A DNA stretch of 64,000 nt, taken from Pseudocercospora fijiensis CIRAD86 (Eukaryota > Ascomycota > Dothideomycetes > Mycosphaerellales > Mycosphaerellaceae). The DNA is taken from positions 2,933,057 to 2,997,056 of the forward strand of contig NW_006921534.1 of the NCBI RefSeq assembly GCF_000340215.1, written 5' to 3'. The position numbers were made by a program, and so were the translations under genes. The first letter of the stretch is position 1; each line of letters opens with the position of its first letter. Below are positions 32,600 to 43,019 of the stretch, one piece after another. Below the pieces are notes generated by a model. It searched no databases. It saw only the letters and a program-made list of their open reading frames with translations, and was not told where the DNA came from.

Positions 32600-33830
32600 A
32601 TACAACTTCTATAGCTTCTTCTACTATTTCTAATCCTTCTTAATAATAACAATACATTATCTATACCCTATTAGTATATATCTACCGTCTAAACCCTGTA
32701 GATATCTATTCTACTAATCGTTAGACCGTAGATCCGTTAATATAGCAAGGAAATACTCCTCGAACTACGCCTAGTTTATACTACAAGCGACTTTAGTATA
32801 GTTTTATTTACTATTCTTCTTCGTATACTCGCGGACTAATAGTATACAGTTTGCTATTAGTATATCTATCTTCTCCTATGTCTTCTTATCTAATAGGCGC
32901 TTCGTAACCTTACTAATAGTAGTACCGGCGTTAGTAGTAGCGCTAGTAGTAGCAATCTACTCGATACGCTGTTCTTTAGCTAATTTCCTCGCTATAATCC
33001 GATCTTCCTTTCCTTCCTTTATAACCTCCGCTACTATTAGTACTAGCGGCTCGAATGCCTTCTATATCGACCTCGTAGTATTAGCATTTGCCTTACTCGC
33101 CTCGTCCTGTTTTTTATAGATACAATCGGCCTCCTTCTATATCTTCTTTTAATGCTTATCTTGCACCTTCGCCGCTCGTAGAACTAGTAGCTATTCCTTA
33201 GTAAACGGCCTTATAATAGCCTTACCGAGCTCGCCTATACTCTTAACCTCCGACTTCTTACTTATACTACTTTCCGCTAACTCTTCTACGGTAGCTATAT
33301 TATCGCCTATAGCTATATCTTAGCCGATTAACTCGTCTATTAACTTTTAATACTCTAGCAATTCGTCGCGGAAGGGAGTATACTTCGGGTTCTCTTCGAA
33401 ATAGACGTTTTCTACGTCCGATTCGGCTATTAGCGGTATGCTATTCTACCTACTAATATACTTTAAATAAGTAATCTATATACTCTAATCTCGCTTAATT
33501 GTCGACTATCTATTCTTTAAGGCGTCGGTATTGCGATTAGTACTAAACTTCTAGTTTAATAGGTTAGCGAGAGGCCTTAAGTCGTCGATCTTAAAGTTAT
33601 TAGCTTCGGTACCTCTTCTAACCTTCCTTAGCTCGATTAACTGCTTAAGAAAGTACTTATTCTGCTCTAAAGTCTAGTACTATAGTATAGTCCGAGCCTA
33701 CTTATTATCCTTTATAGTAGTAGCTAGAGTAGTACTAGTTATAGCTCGTTTACGAGGCCTAGTAGTAGGCGTCTTTAGCTAAGAAGTAGACGTATTAGTG
33801 TCTTATAATACTATAGTTATATAGACTAAT
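32600..33830 (-). pseudogene. SANT/Myb-like DNA-binding partner of the Harbinger transposase, inactivated
   Basis: Minus-strand frame with RIP stops. It includes a basic N-terminus (TTRPRKRAITSTT), then FLKQLIELRKVRRGTEANNF and ALKNR-x-STIKRD-x-S, the layout of the Myb/SANT-like domains that accompany PIF/Harbinger and pong elements, then a long Lys/Glu/Ala-rich coiled region (ARKLAKEQRIE). Trp codons have become TAG. Pairing with a transposase in convergent orientation supports the assignment. Limits approximate. Confidence 0.6.
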
Positions 33831-34069
33831 AACGCGAGAGACTAACTACTTCTTAGAGTCGATATTTATATAGTAAACTATCCTCTAAACGAGTACTACT
33901 TCTCCCTCCGAATTCGTATAACGATTACCTCTATACCGCTCTATACCGCTATTAATTACTTACTATCTACTATATACTATATACGACTTATGTTATATAA
34001 GGGACGATTAGTAGTTAGGCAATAGTATAGTATTAGCAAGGTATCTACGGTCCTACGGAAGTATATATA

Positions 34070-37000
34070 GGCCCGGCGTTCTATGCCTACCGTAATAGTA
34101 CCCCCGTCCGATAGAACGAAAGCTAGCGTACTAAGGCAGCTGTACCTGTACTCCTTCTCGACCTCCGTTTTCCTTGCCTACTATATGTCGTATTTATATA
34201 TATTAGGGTATTTTACCTCTATTCTTTAGTCTAAGTCTACGAGCTCGGCGCGCGTCTTCTTAGTAGCCGACTTTAGTATAGCCTTAGTATCGGAGCTAGT
34301 TAAGAAGTTTGCGTATTAGCGTCGTCTCTTCTAGTTAGATATCTCGCCGATATTAGTACTAGTCCGCTTACGCTTCGCTCCGCTCTTGTCTTATATCTTC
34401 TATACGCCGACGTACTATACTTACTTTAGCGTCTTAGGTACAGGTATAGAGGCGGGTACCGAGGCTAGTAGGGATAAGGCGCATACGGAGAGTTAGCTTG
34501 TCTAGATTTTTAGTAGCTTCTTCTTGTCCTTGCCCTTTAGTATAAAGATAGCCTTGCCTTTGCCCTTAGAGGCTAGGGCGAGAGTACTAGCGCTAGCGGC
34601 GCTATACCGCGATTTGGTCTTACGCTTCTCCGATAGCTACGGCGTAGCTAGTGCTTATACTACTTCGTTAGCGGCTATAGTGCTAACGAGAGTCTTAAAC
34701 TTAATAGCTATAGCGAGCTCGTCCGGTAGGCAGAGGTATAGGTTAGCGCGCTACTCGTCGGTAAGCGACTAGTATCGTTCTATAATGCCTATACGCCCTA
34801 GTCCGCGGTATAGCTTTACCGGATCTGCGTCCTTAGTAGCGTAATCGTACTTAATGTCTTCTAGTAGTAGGCCCTTCTTATTATAGGTAGTAACCTAATC
34901 GCGGTCTACGCGCGGCATACGGCCTATTTATAGCTAAAGATGCGCTATACGGAGGAAATAGTCGAGCGCGATATCTGTTAGCGTACCGTCCTTATTAGCT
35001 GTATTATAGGCCTATATGTTTTTAAGGACGTAGTCTAGGATAGCTACGACGTCGATTTCCGTTAGCTACTCTACCGTAGCGGCCTTAAAGGTAAGGTAAA
35101 ACGAGGAAACGATCTAGAGCTACTTCTTATATAGGTCGTAGTTTAGGTCCTTATAGTACTTTCGCTAGCGCGCCTACTATTAGCGTAACGAGGTAACTAG
35201 CTTAGTCTCGCCTTCGATATCTAGAGGTATTATAGTCGTAATTATTGCCTAGTTACTCGCGCTATCGATATGCGTCTAAGTAACCTAATCTAGGGCCTTA
35301 TAGCGGAAGGTGCCGCTGCCTATAAGTATAGTACGATACGCAATAGCGGCAATCTTACATATGCTGTCCGGATACTACTCGTAGTATAGGTATAGCAGAC
35401 CGATTAGCTTACGCTTAGAGCGTAGATATCCCTATACTTCGACGGAGTACGTATACTATATCCCTAGCTCCTTTAGGCCGATAGTCGTATTATTAACCTT
35501 GCGGTATATTATTCCTAATTTGAAGTCGGATAAGCGGGTGCCTATCGGTAGTATATAATCTATTGTTTTAAATCCTAGCGTATTATATATTAGTACTGCT
35601 ATGTTAGCTTAGTACTACGACTCTAACTAGTCTTCTATACTAGTATACTATATACTAGAGCGCTAGAAGTTCTTATCCTTATTTATATTAACCGCTCTAC
35701 GGCGTACCTTCTTCTTATCTATAATAGCTAGGGCGTCTTTCTAATTGTCGTCCTCGACTGCCTTACTCTTATTCTTCTTAGCTGCTCTAGCCGCTCTATA
35801 GCGCTACTTGTTCTCCTCTATATCTATTAAGGCGTTCTTTTTATCGTCGTCCTTCTTTTATCCTATCGCGTCGTCGATAGTAGATACGTCGCTAGCGTTA
35901 TCGATATAGTCCTTAGCTTATATAGAGTCTTTAACGTTAGCGTCCTTAGTATTAGCTTATATAGAGCCCTAATTGTCCTCGGCGTCGGTATCGTTAGTAG
36001 AGTTAGTAGAGATAGTAGAATCGGCGTTATTAGTAGGCTCGGCGTAATCGGTAGGCGCGCCTAATATCTCGTTTTTATAGTTAGTAGCTAGGGGGTCGGC
36101 GTCGTGCTCTACTACTATACGTATCTATAGTAGCGTATAGAGTAATAGAGTTAGTCCTAAAACTAGCGGGCCTCTATAGTATCCTTAGACGTAGTCGAAT
36201 ATAGCTTAGAGCCTACTACGTAGGTCTATACTAGATACCGGAGTAGGGTAAAAGTCGCTAATTAATTCCTTAAAGTACTCGTTTATATAAGTAGTCTTAT
36301 ATGCCGAGCTAAGGAAATAGTATTCGTATACTAGTTAGAGCGTAATTCGTCCTATATAGGCTAAGTTGTCTATCGTTACTAAACGCTCGATAGTATTATT
36401 GTCTTTCTTTATAGCGGCTTTAATAGCGTTTACCGTCGTTATATATAAGAGGGCGGCGGTGCGCTAGTAGGCGCCTAATAATTTTATAGCATCTCGAATG
36501 TCTCTATTTATATCGACGCTATCTAGGATCGGGTATTACTATCGCTTACCGTCGTTCTAATCGCCGTACTATAAGTCGTCGCTATCGTTAGCGTTTTAAC
36601 GTACTAGAGAGTCGTCGCTATTATTAGCGTTTTAGCGTACTAGAGAGTCGCCGCTATAGTAAGAGTTTTTACGTACTAGAGAGTCGTCGCCGTCGTTAGG
36701 GTTCTCGTATACTAGGGAGTCGTAGTCGATAGGGGCTAGGGCATCGTTATACTCGGTCTCCTCGTTATATACTTACTCGAGTATTTTAGCCTTAGGGTCG
36801 TTCGCTACGACGTACTATTCTAGATTATACTCGTTGTTAAAGTAGGTAGTTTCTATTACGCGAAGCTTCGCCTCTAACCTGCTTTTAGAAATTAGAATAA
36901 ACGCGTCGCCTACCTCGGTAAGGCTTATACCGACGTTAGCTTCTAGTAACTCCTACGCGAACTTAGCGTCTAGTACGGTCTTTATACTTAGGAACGCTAT

Positions 37001-37130
37001 AGGAACGGCCTCGGTAAGCTATACTACTATTATAGGCTCTATTACGCAAGCTAGAATTGCCTCTATTACTATCTCCTAGAGCTCTTCGTTGCGTTCTCGT
37101 ACCTCTATAGGGTCCTATATCTCGATGTCC
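34070..37130 (-). pseudogene. Large RIPed ORF of unknown family
   Basis: On the minus strand the sequence reads as protein over about 3 kb with only CAG/TGG-to-TAG type stops: an N-terminal acidic part with a repeated DDSLVR motif, then EYFKELISDFYPTPVSSIDL. After a frame change or intron near 36.1 kb come a Lys/Asp-rich stretch, YNTLGFKTIDYILPIGTRLS, a DLRYKALD-type segment and a basic C-terminal half (AKRKRTSTNIGE). I recognise no transposase, RT, helicase or recombinase motif. It may be a second gene of a neighbouring element or a captured host gene. Confidence 0.4.
36574..36720. repeat. 39-bp coding tandem repeat (about 3.5 units)
   Basis: Units of the form CGTACTAGAGAGTCGTCGCT recur every 39 bp. 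Read on the minus strand they give repeated DDSLVR-type 13-residue modules inside the large unknown ORF. Confidence 0.7.
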
Positions 37131-37282
37131 TATCCTAGAGCTAGACCCCGTAGTAGTTCGGTTTCCGAACTACTAAACGTATATAGTTTAGTTTCTTAGC
37201 AGCGAACTAGCTCTCTAGTTCCGGTTTGGTTTTTTCGAACTATATAGATTCCTAGTTTAAACTAGAGACTATATTAGTTTTA

Positions 37283-37600
37283 CTATAAGGATACTCTTAT
37301 TCGACTACTAGCTACGATTGCCGGCTATAATAGTAACTCTGTTACATTTACTACGCTCTTTTGCCGTTGCTAGGGCGTAGTTGCTATTGCTAGGGCGTAG
37401 TTGCCGTTGCTAGGGCATAGTTTTGCTATAAGGACACTCTTATTCGACTGCCGGCTACGATTGCCGGCTATAATAGTTACTAGGTTGTATTTACTACGCT
37501 TTATTACCGTTACTAGGGCGTGGTTGCCGTTGCTAGAGCGTAGTTGCCGTTGCTAGGGCGTAGTTACTATTGCCGAGGCGTAGTTGCCGTAGTTGCGAAA
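37283..37600. repeat. Complex minisatellite: 143-bp duplication with 20-21-bp sub-repeats
   Basis: CTATAAGGA...ACTCTTATTCGAC at 37283 is repeated at 37426, and each copy is followed by several units of about 21 bp of the type TAGGGCGTAGTTGCCGTTGC. It sits immediately upstream (minus sense) of the unknown ORF. Confidence 0.75.
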
Positions 37601-37759
37601 GCTTACCTATATAACGTTATATAGGCGGCAACAATTAGGGCTTCGCGATATTCTTATACTTTTAACTTCTTCCTCTATACCTATACCGACAATAACTACT
37701 ATACGCTACGCCCCCGCCCCTTTCCCTTATAATAGTAAGAGAGAAGCGCGCCGCGCGCT

Positions 37760-39483
37760 AAATAGAAGATAGAACTAAAGACCGCGAGTTTGTTTTGCCT
37801 AAGCGTCTAACTAAAAAGCGTAAGACTAAAGAGGAGTACTCTACGAAAAAGAATTCCGTACGAGACCGCGAGAGAAAGGACAAGATAAATAAGGATAAAA
37901 GAGCTAAGAATAAGAGAAGAAAGGCGCGGAATAAGGCATTCTATCGATAGCTAGCGCCTATAGAAAAAAGTAAAGGTTAGAATAAGAAGACAACCTAAGA
38001 GAAGGCTAAGAGGAGGAAAGAATTACGGCTAGTTTTCGAGCGTAAAGTTCTAGTAGCGTAAGTTAATCTAGCTAGCGGCCGTAGCTAGCAGCTATAGCCG
38101 GCAGCCGTAGCTAGTAGCTATAGCCGGTATATTTTTCTTTAATACGTTAACTAATAGTATTTAGACCTATAGCCGCTACCTCTATCGATACGACCGATAG
38201 TAACGGAGATATTCAGATAGCCGAGAACAATAATACTAGAGTTTAGGATGCCGCGATAGAGCTTGATACTACGAATAAAGGAACTAAAAAAAAGCGAGGA
38301 GATACTATACGTCGATCTAGTAATAGGTATAGTCTTAGGGCCTAACGCTATAGACGATAAGCGCTAGGAGTAGATCGAGTATAGTTAAAGAGACGAGATA
38401 CTAGTAAAGGGCTAAGGTATAAGTCCTATTAATCTAGAAAATCATAGTTAAAGCTACTACGAAAAGCTAGCAAGGATTGGAATCGAGACTAGTTGTCTTT
38501 ATATCCTTAATATAGAGTAGAAGTTTCTTTATTAGTATTAGAGCGAAGCCTTTACGACTATAAAGGCAAAGTAGCTTGCGATTAATACGATCGGGGCTAG
38601 GTATCTAGGGACGGTAGAAGTGTTACTATAGGAGGAAGGGATATAGGTAATTATTCTATACTCGGCATATATAGCCGGCGTTCGTAGCCGGTAGATACTA
38701 ACAGTTAAATAGAAAGCGTTTCTCGAAGGTAGAGTGCTACTACTATATAAAATCTTTACTAAGGCAGAGAGGGCTTATATCCGGAATCTAAGCTGCTAGT
38801 AGGATAGGTTAGCGTTAGAATTCTCTAAATCTCTATATAAGCCTCCGAAGGATTACCTATTTTAGCGATACGGCTTTATCTCGACTACTCCGTAGGTACC
38901 CGAAGAAGCTCGAGCGCTCTTTAAGGTCTTTACTAAGAAGCGGAAGGAGTTCGAGGATTAGGATTAGTTAATAGAGCTGTTAGTTAGTCTTAGGTTTCGT
39001 AGTTAGACTCGGCCTAAGTATTTGCTTATCGAGTGTCTTATACCGAAAGAGGATAGATTAAGACTAAAAACGAGCTTAGATTCGTTAGGTATAGTAGCTC
39101 GGTTCCGTTAGTAGGAGAGAGCCGCCGTATAGAAGGCAAAATTTAGGTAGTTAGGGTAGCTAGGAAAGAAATTCTAGTAGTTAGGCTAGCTAGGGTAGCT
39201 AGGAAAAAAAATCTAGTAGTTAGATAGCTAGGAAACAAAAAAAAGGTAGCTAGCTATTTACTACCTAGCTATTCCTAACGATACGATACTATAAAAGAAA
39301 GGGTGTTTCCCTATAGCTACTAGTATATATCTACTACTCCTAAGTCCTTAACTTACCGTACGAAACCTTAAAATATACCGACCGACATTGTATATATACT
39401 AGGCGCTATACTAGGAAGGGTAATAACGAGACGATAGTCGAAACAGTCTAGTATACGAGCGAGATTGCGACAACGTCGAGAGG
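37760..39483 (+). pseudogene. RIPed ORF of unknown family, 5' part, split by the LTR element
   Basis: The plus-strand reading gives a very basic N-terminal region (LTKKRKTKEEYSTKKNSVRD, KAKRRKELRLVFERK), then SKSLYKPPKDYLF, PEEARALFKVFTKKRKEFED and RPKYLLIECLIPKEDRLRL. Its continuation after the LTR element is probably at 54768-55760. Short tandem repeats of TAGTTAGG...AGCTAGGAAA lie at about 39140-39260. No domain recognised; limits approximate. Confidence 0.35.
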
Positions 39484-39488
39484 AGGTC
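39484..39488 (+). repeat. 5-bp target-site duplication, left
   Basis: AGGTC directly before the left LTR; the same five bases follow the right LTR at 54763-54767. Confidence 0.75.
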
Positions 39489-39618
39489 TATTACGAAGCT
39501 AGGAGGGAAGGGATACCTAGGCGGCTGCTACTAGCCGCCTTATAGGCATACTTCCTCCGTAGCTAGATAGACATAACATAAATTAACACACTTTAAAACC
39601 ACGTTTCGAACCATAACA
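39489..39618 (+). repeat. Left LTR, 130 bp
   Basis: Begins TATTACGAAGC (right copy TGTTACGAAGC, so the TG end has suffered G-to-A RIP) and ends ATAACA. It matches 54633-54762 over its full length with about six transitions. An internal GGCGGCTGCTACTAGCCGCC inverted repeat could form a hairpin in the transcript. Confidence 0.9.
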
Positions 39619-40235
39619 AAATAGTAGCTTCGCTGCAAGTACTAGCGTAAGAAAAACGCACTAACCGTTACTAAACGGACTATCCGAACTACGGTTTACT
39701 ATCCCCCTCCTCCTCCTAAGGTAAAAGGTCCTCCGTACCTAGGAGGAATCCTAACGACTTACTCTAACGCCATTTTCCGCACTATCGACGAAAGTAGTAG
39801 TTAGACTATACTAAGCGAAAGAGTTGAGAAATTACTAGCGATAAGTCGACGCGGCTATAGGCGATAGACTAAGTATACCGCCGTCGCCGGCACCCCGCCG
39901 CCTTTACTTTTCTATTATTTACACCCTTATTTATAGAAGGCAGGTCCGCCCGATACTAGGTTAGCGGGGACCGCAATTTAGGAAGGTTTAGAACAACTAA
40001 ACGGCGACTGCTACGTACGCTACTACGCTTAACATTCTAATTACGCTCGTGCTTAATACTCGAGCACCGAAGCCGCGTAGCCCTTAACTAGCCTAACTAA
40101 CGGCCTATTATTCTAAGTCTATAGTACCGAAGAACTAAGGGGGACCTTCCGTTAAGTTATAGCCTACCGCCTAGGAAGATTGCACTCTTCCCGAATTAGC
40201 TAAGGACAGATACTACCTTATCTATACGGCTTTTA
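39619..40235 (+). other. 5' untranslated leader of the LTR element
   Basis: About 600 bp between the left LTR and the first recognisable Gag-like codons. Partly less RIPed than the interior. No motif recognised. Confidence 0.4.
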
Positions 40236-43010
40236 CTCTCCTAGCTTTTTCTAAGCTAAGACAGTACCTAGTAAAACTTCTAGAGGGAGACCTAAAATTC
40301 CGCGTTATCGCTATAACCGAGTAGCTAGAGGATCCTAAAGAAGCGGACCCTCCTCGCAGATTAAGATCTGTATTAAGGGAGAACGCTAAGTCTACCGATA
40401 GGGACACTACGCCTAAGCCTCCTACTTACTCTAAAATTATTAGCAACTAGGTTAACAATAACTCTCTGTCTTATTCCGCGGTATAACAGGTCGACCGTTT
40501 AATAGCTTACTAGCTAAAGAGCAAGCATTTCGCCTAGTAGAAGACCGAGAACTTTAGGTCTACCGCTAAAGAGCCTCTAGAGAACGAACATCGTCCTCGT
40601 CGTAGGAAAACTTAGATACCTCTAAAGCTAGAGAAGTAAGCGGTTCAACCTTCGGTAGAAGACGATATAGGAGCGGCCCCTAAGCCGGATAGACGTAAGG
40701 TTCCCTTTACAATTAATCCGCCTAAGGGCGACGCCTTTAAGAACTTCGGCTCTTTTCGTAAAGAGCCCCCGCTAGCGCTACGAGAAAGCTCCCTTATCTC
40801 CGTATCTACTACTTTACCTCTTAGCTCTCTCGCCGACTTAGATCCGGAGCAAGAAATGTTAGGTAAGGCTAACGGAGCCGTAGCCCCTACTAACGGCAAT
40901 GCTATATAGTAAATAAAGGAATAGTTTGCTTAACAAATGCGAGAAGAACGCGAGAGAGCGGGAATATAGCGTAAGAACGACTAGGCTCGTCTCAATCGCG
41001 CCCTCGTAGAGCAACGAGAGGTCTACGAGCTCGAGATTTAAGAAAAATTATAAGAGGCTTTCGAGTAGGGCCGCTAGGAAGCCGTAAGAGCTAAGAATAA
41101 AGCGGCCGCTAAAGAGAATAGCGAGGGTAGGGCTCCGTAGCCGTCGGAGCAACCTAACTACCGTATTAATATAGGCAAGCTGTTTACGTCGGGATAGCGA
41201 GGAAACGCTAAGTCTACTAGAAGACCGAGGGAAGCGAACTCTCGGAATAATACCGGCAATAACGAAGATAGCAATAATAACGCCGAGAATACTAGAATTA
41301 GTAGGTTAGAAACGCTTATAGGGAAATTAGTATAGGCGATAGGGAATAATAGCTAGGTAGGCTATATAGCTCCGTAGAATAAGGACTATCTAGGAGCGAC
41401 TAGGCCGCCGCGATATATAGGTCTTTACCCGATGCGCAACCGAGTAGGCTACGGCCTAACGAGGGCAGACTAGCAAGCTAATCGGAATCGAGATGCTCGC
41501 CCTTATACTAGACCTAAGATTAACGCTAAGCGTTTCGCGGCCTTAGCCTAGGGAGTCCCGGTCGCTAGAGAGCTACCTACGGGCAACCTTAGGTCTATAT
41601 AGAACCGCGGGGATCGAGGAAACTATATTAATCCTAGGTATAACGGTATATACGTATATGCTCCCCTATATACTCCTTAGTTAGATTTTAGCTAGGAAAT
41701 CGCCCCTTATAAGTTTAAGCCCGAGTAAATCGGGTATTTTAATAAGGACCTACCGGAGAGTAAGGGCAAAGGCCCGGTAGTATATTTCGGGAATACTATA
41801 TACTACCGAGATGTTTTCGCCTTTATTACGCGCCTAGACGTCGCTATTTAGGCTAGCGAATACCTAGCTCCTACCCTTCGTCTATTACTATACCGATGCC
41901 TTTAGGGTTCCGCTTTATAATAGTACCTATACGCGCTTACTAATAATCGACGTACGCTCCTATAGACCGGCCCGGGGATCGAGCGGTAGAAGGAGGCGTT
42001 ACGCGAACAGTTCCGATTAGACCCTTTAGTCGCCGCGCGCGAGATAGAGATAGAGCAATACCGTATCGAGGATATCGCGGCCCGTAAGAGCGTAAGCGAG
42101 TACGTTATTAACGTTATACGTTTCGCTTAGCAGAGCGGTACGGAATTACTCGCTAGGTAGATTAATTATACCTTCCGCAAGATCGCGCTAGAGCTTAGAG
42201 GTAATCTTAATACACCTACGGTATTATAGATATATCAAACCCTTATCGATATAATATAGGCCTACTACGCTACGTAGGTAGAGCTATATCTACCCGGTAG
42301 CACAACTACTAGCTACTATAGTAGTAAGTACAACCTTCGGCGTAGCGATTTAGTATAGGGTAGGTTCGTAGACCTAAGGTTCTAGCCTAGGTCTCGTTTT
42401 AACGCTAGACGCGCGCCTTTTCTCGGAAATAACAATCCGTATAATCGATAGCAACCTAACGCCTTCTAATAGCGCCGTTAGCCTAGACCTTAAGTCTATA
42501 GCCGCTAACGACTATAAGCCGCAAACGCAAGCGTAAACGAGAAGATAGTAGACGCGCGCGGTCTCCCGTAGTATCCGAATCCTTAGAGATAGTAAACGAT
42601 GCCCGGAAATATAAAAGGATAAGGCATTCCCGCGAATTACGGAGGCCTCGCCGAGCCTGCCTTTTTCTACGACCCGATAGACCGAGAGTAGGGCGATAAG
42701 TACGACGAATCTAGACTTAGTTAGTAGGACTAGTTCGACGCCTAAGAAGAGCTAGGAGATTAGTATAAGGCGGAAGAAGACGCTAGTTACGCCGGCGGAT
42801 AAGAGGACTAGGTTTTCCCTTCTACAAACCCGTTCGTATCTCTAGTCTACTATACTTAGACCTAGAGCCGTAGACCCGAGGTCTCGAGCTAGCCTTCCCG
42901 AGAGAAGAACCGCTAGGACGGCCGACCTATACGCTATAATATATACGGGGAGATTTTCCGCTCCGCTAACGAGTTTTTTACTACCTACCTCGACTAAGCC
43001 TACCCTAAGG
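40236..43010 (+). pseudogene. Gag-like polyprotein of the LTR element, inactivated
   Basis: A frame distinct from Pol. The N-terminal part is charged and disordered (YSKIISN, KANGAVAPTNGNAI, then Asn-rich NNTGNNEDSNNNAEN). The capsid-like part lies around 41.8-42.3 kb: ASEYLAPTLRLLLYRCL, then ALREQFRLDPLVAAREIEI, SVSEYVINVIRFA and TLIDII, the organisation of a retrotransposon Gag. An Arg/Gln/Pro-rich basic tail (RRAPFLGNNNPYNR) follows instead of a clear zinc knuckle. Many TAG/TAA codons. Boundaries approximate; the switch to the Pol frame occurs near 43.0 kb, so frameshifting would have been needed in the ancestor. Confidence 0.65.
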
Positions 43011-43019
43011 ACGCCTCCG

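Larger units (their letters stand above)
30494..33900. mobile_element. PIF/Harbinger-type DNA transposon, RIPed (boundaries approximate)
   Basis: Two convergent genes typical of PIF/Harbinger elements are present: a plus-strand DDE transposase (31.0-32.2 kb) and a minus-strand SANT/Myb-like partner (33.8-32.6 kb). The left limit is set by the abrupt change from normal to RIPed sequence at about 30490. I could not identify terminal inverted repeats or a 3-bp target duplication, so the right limit is a guess. Confidence 0.6.

Noticed and set aside
34524..34772. Plus-strand frame of 82 codons
   Set aside because: The minus strand reads coherently through this region with RIP-type stops; the plus frame is a low-complexity shadow.
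40645..40899. Minus-strand frame of 84 codons inside the Gag region
   Set aside because: The plus strand carries the Gag-like frame; the antisense frame is open by chance because RIP stops fall on the other strand.
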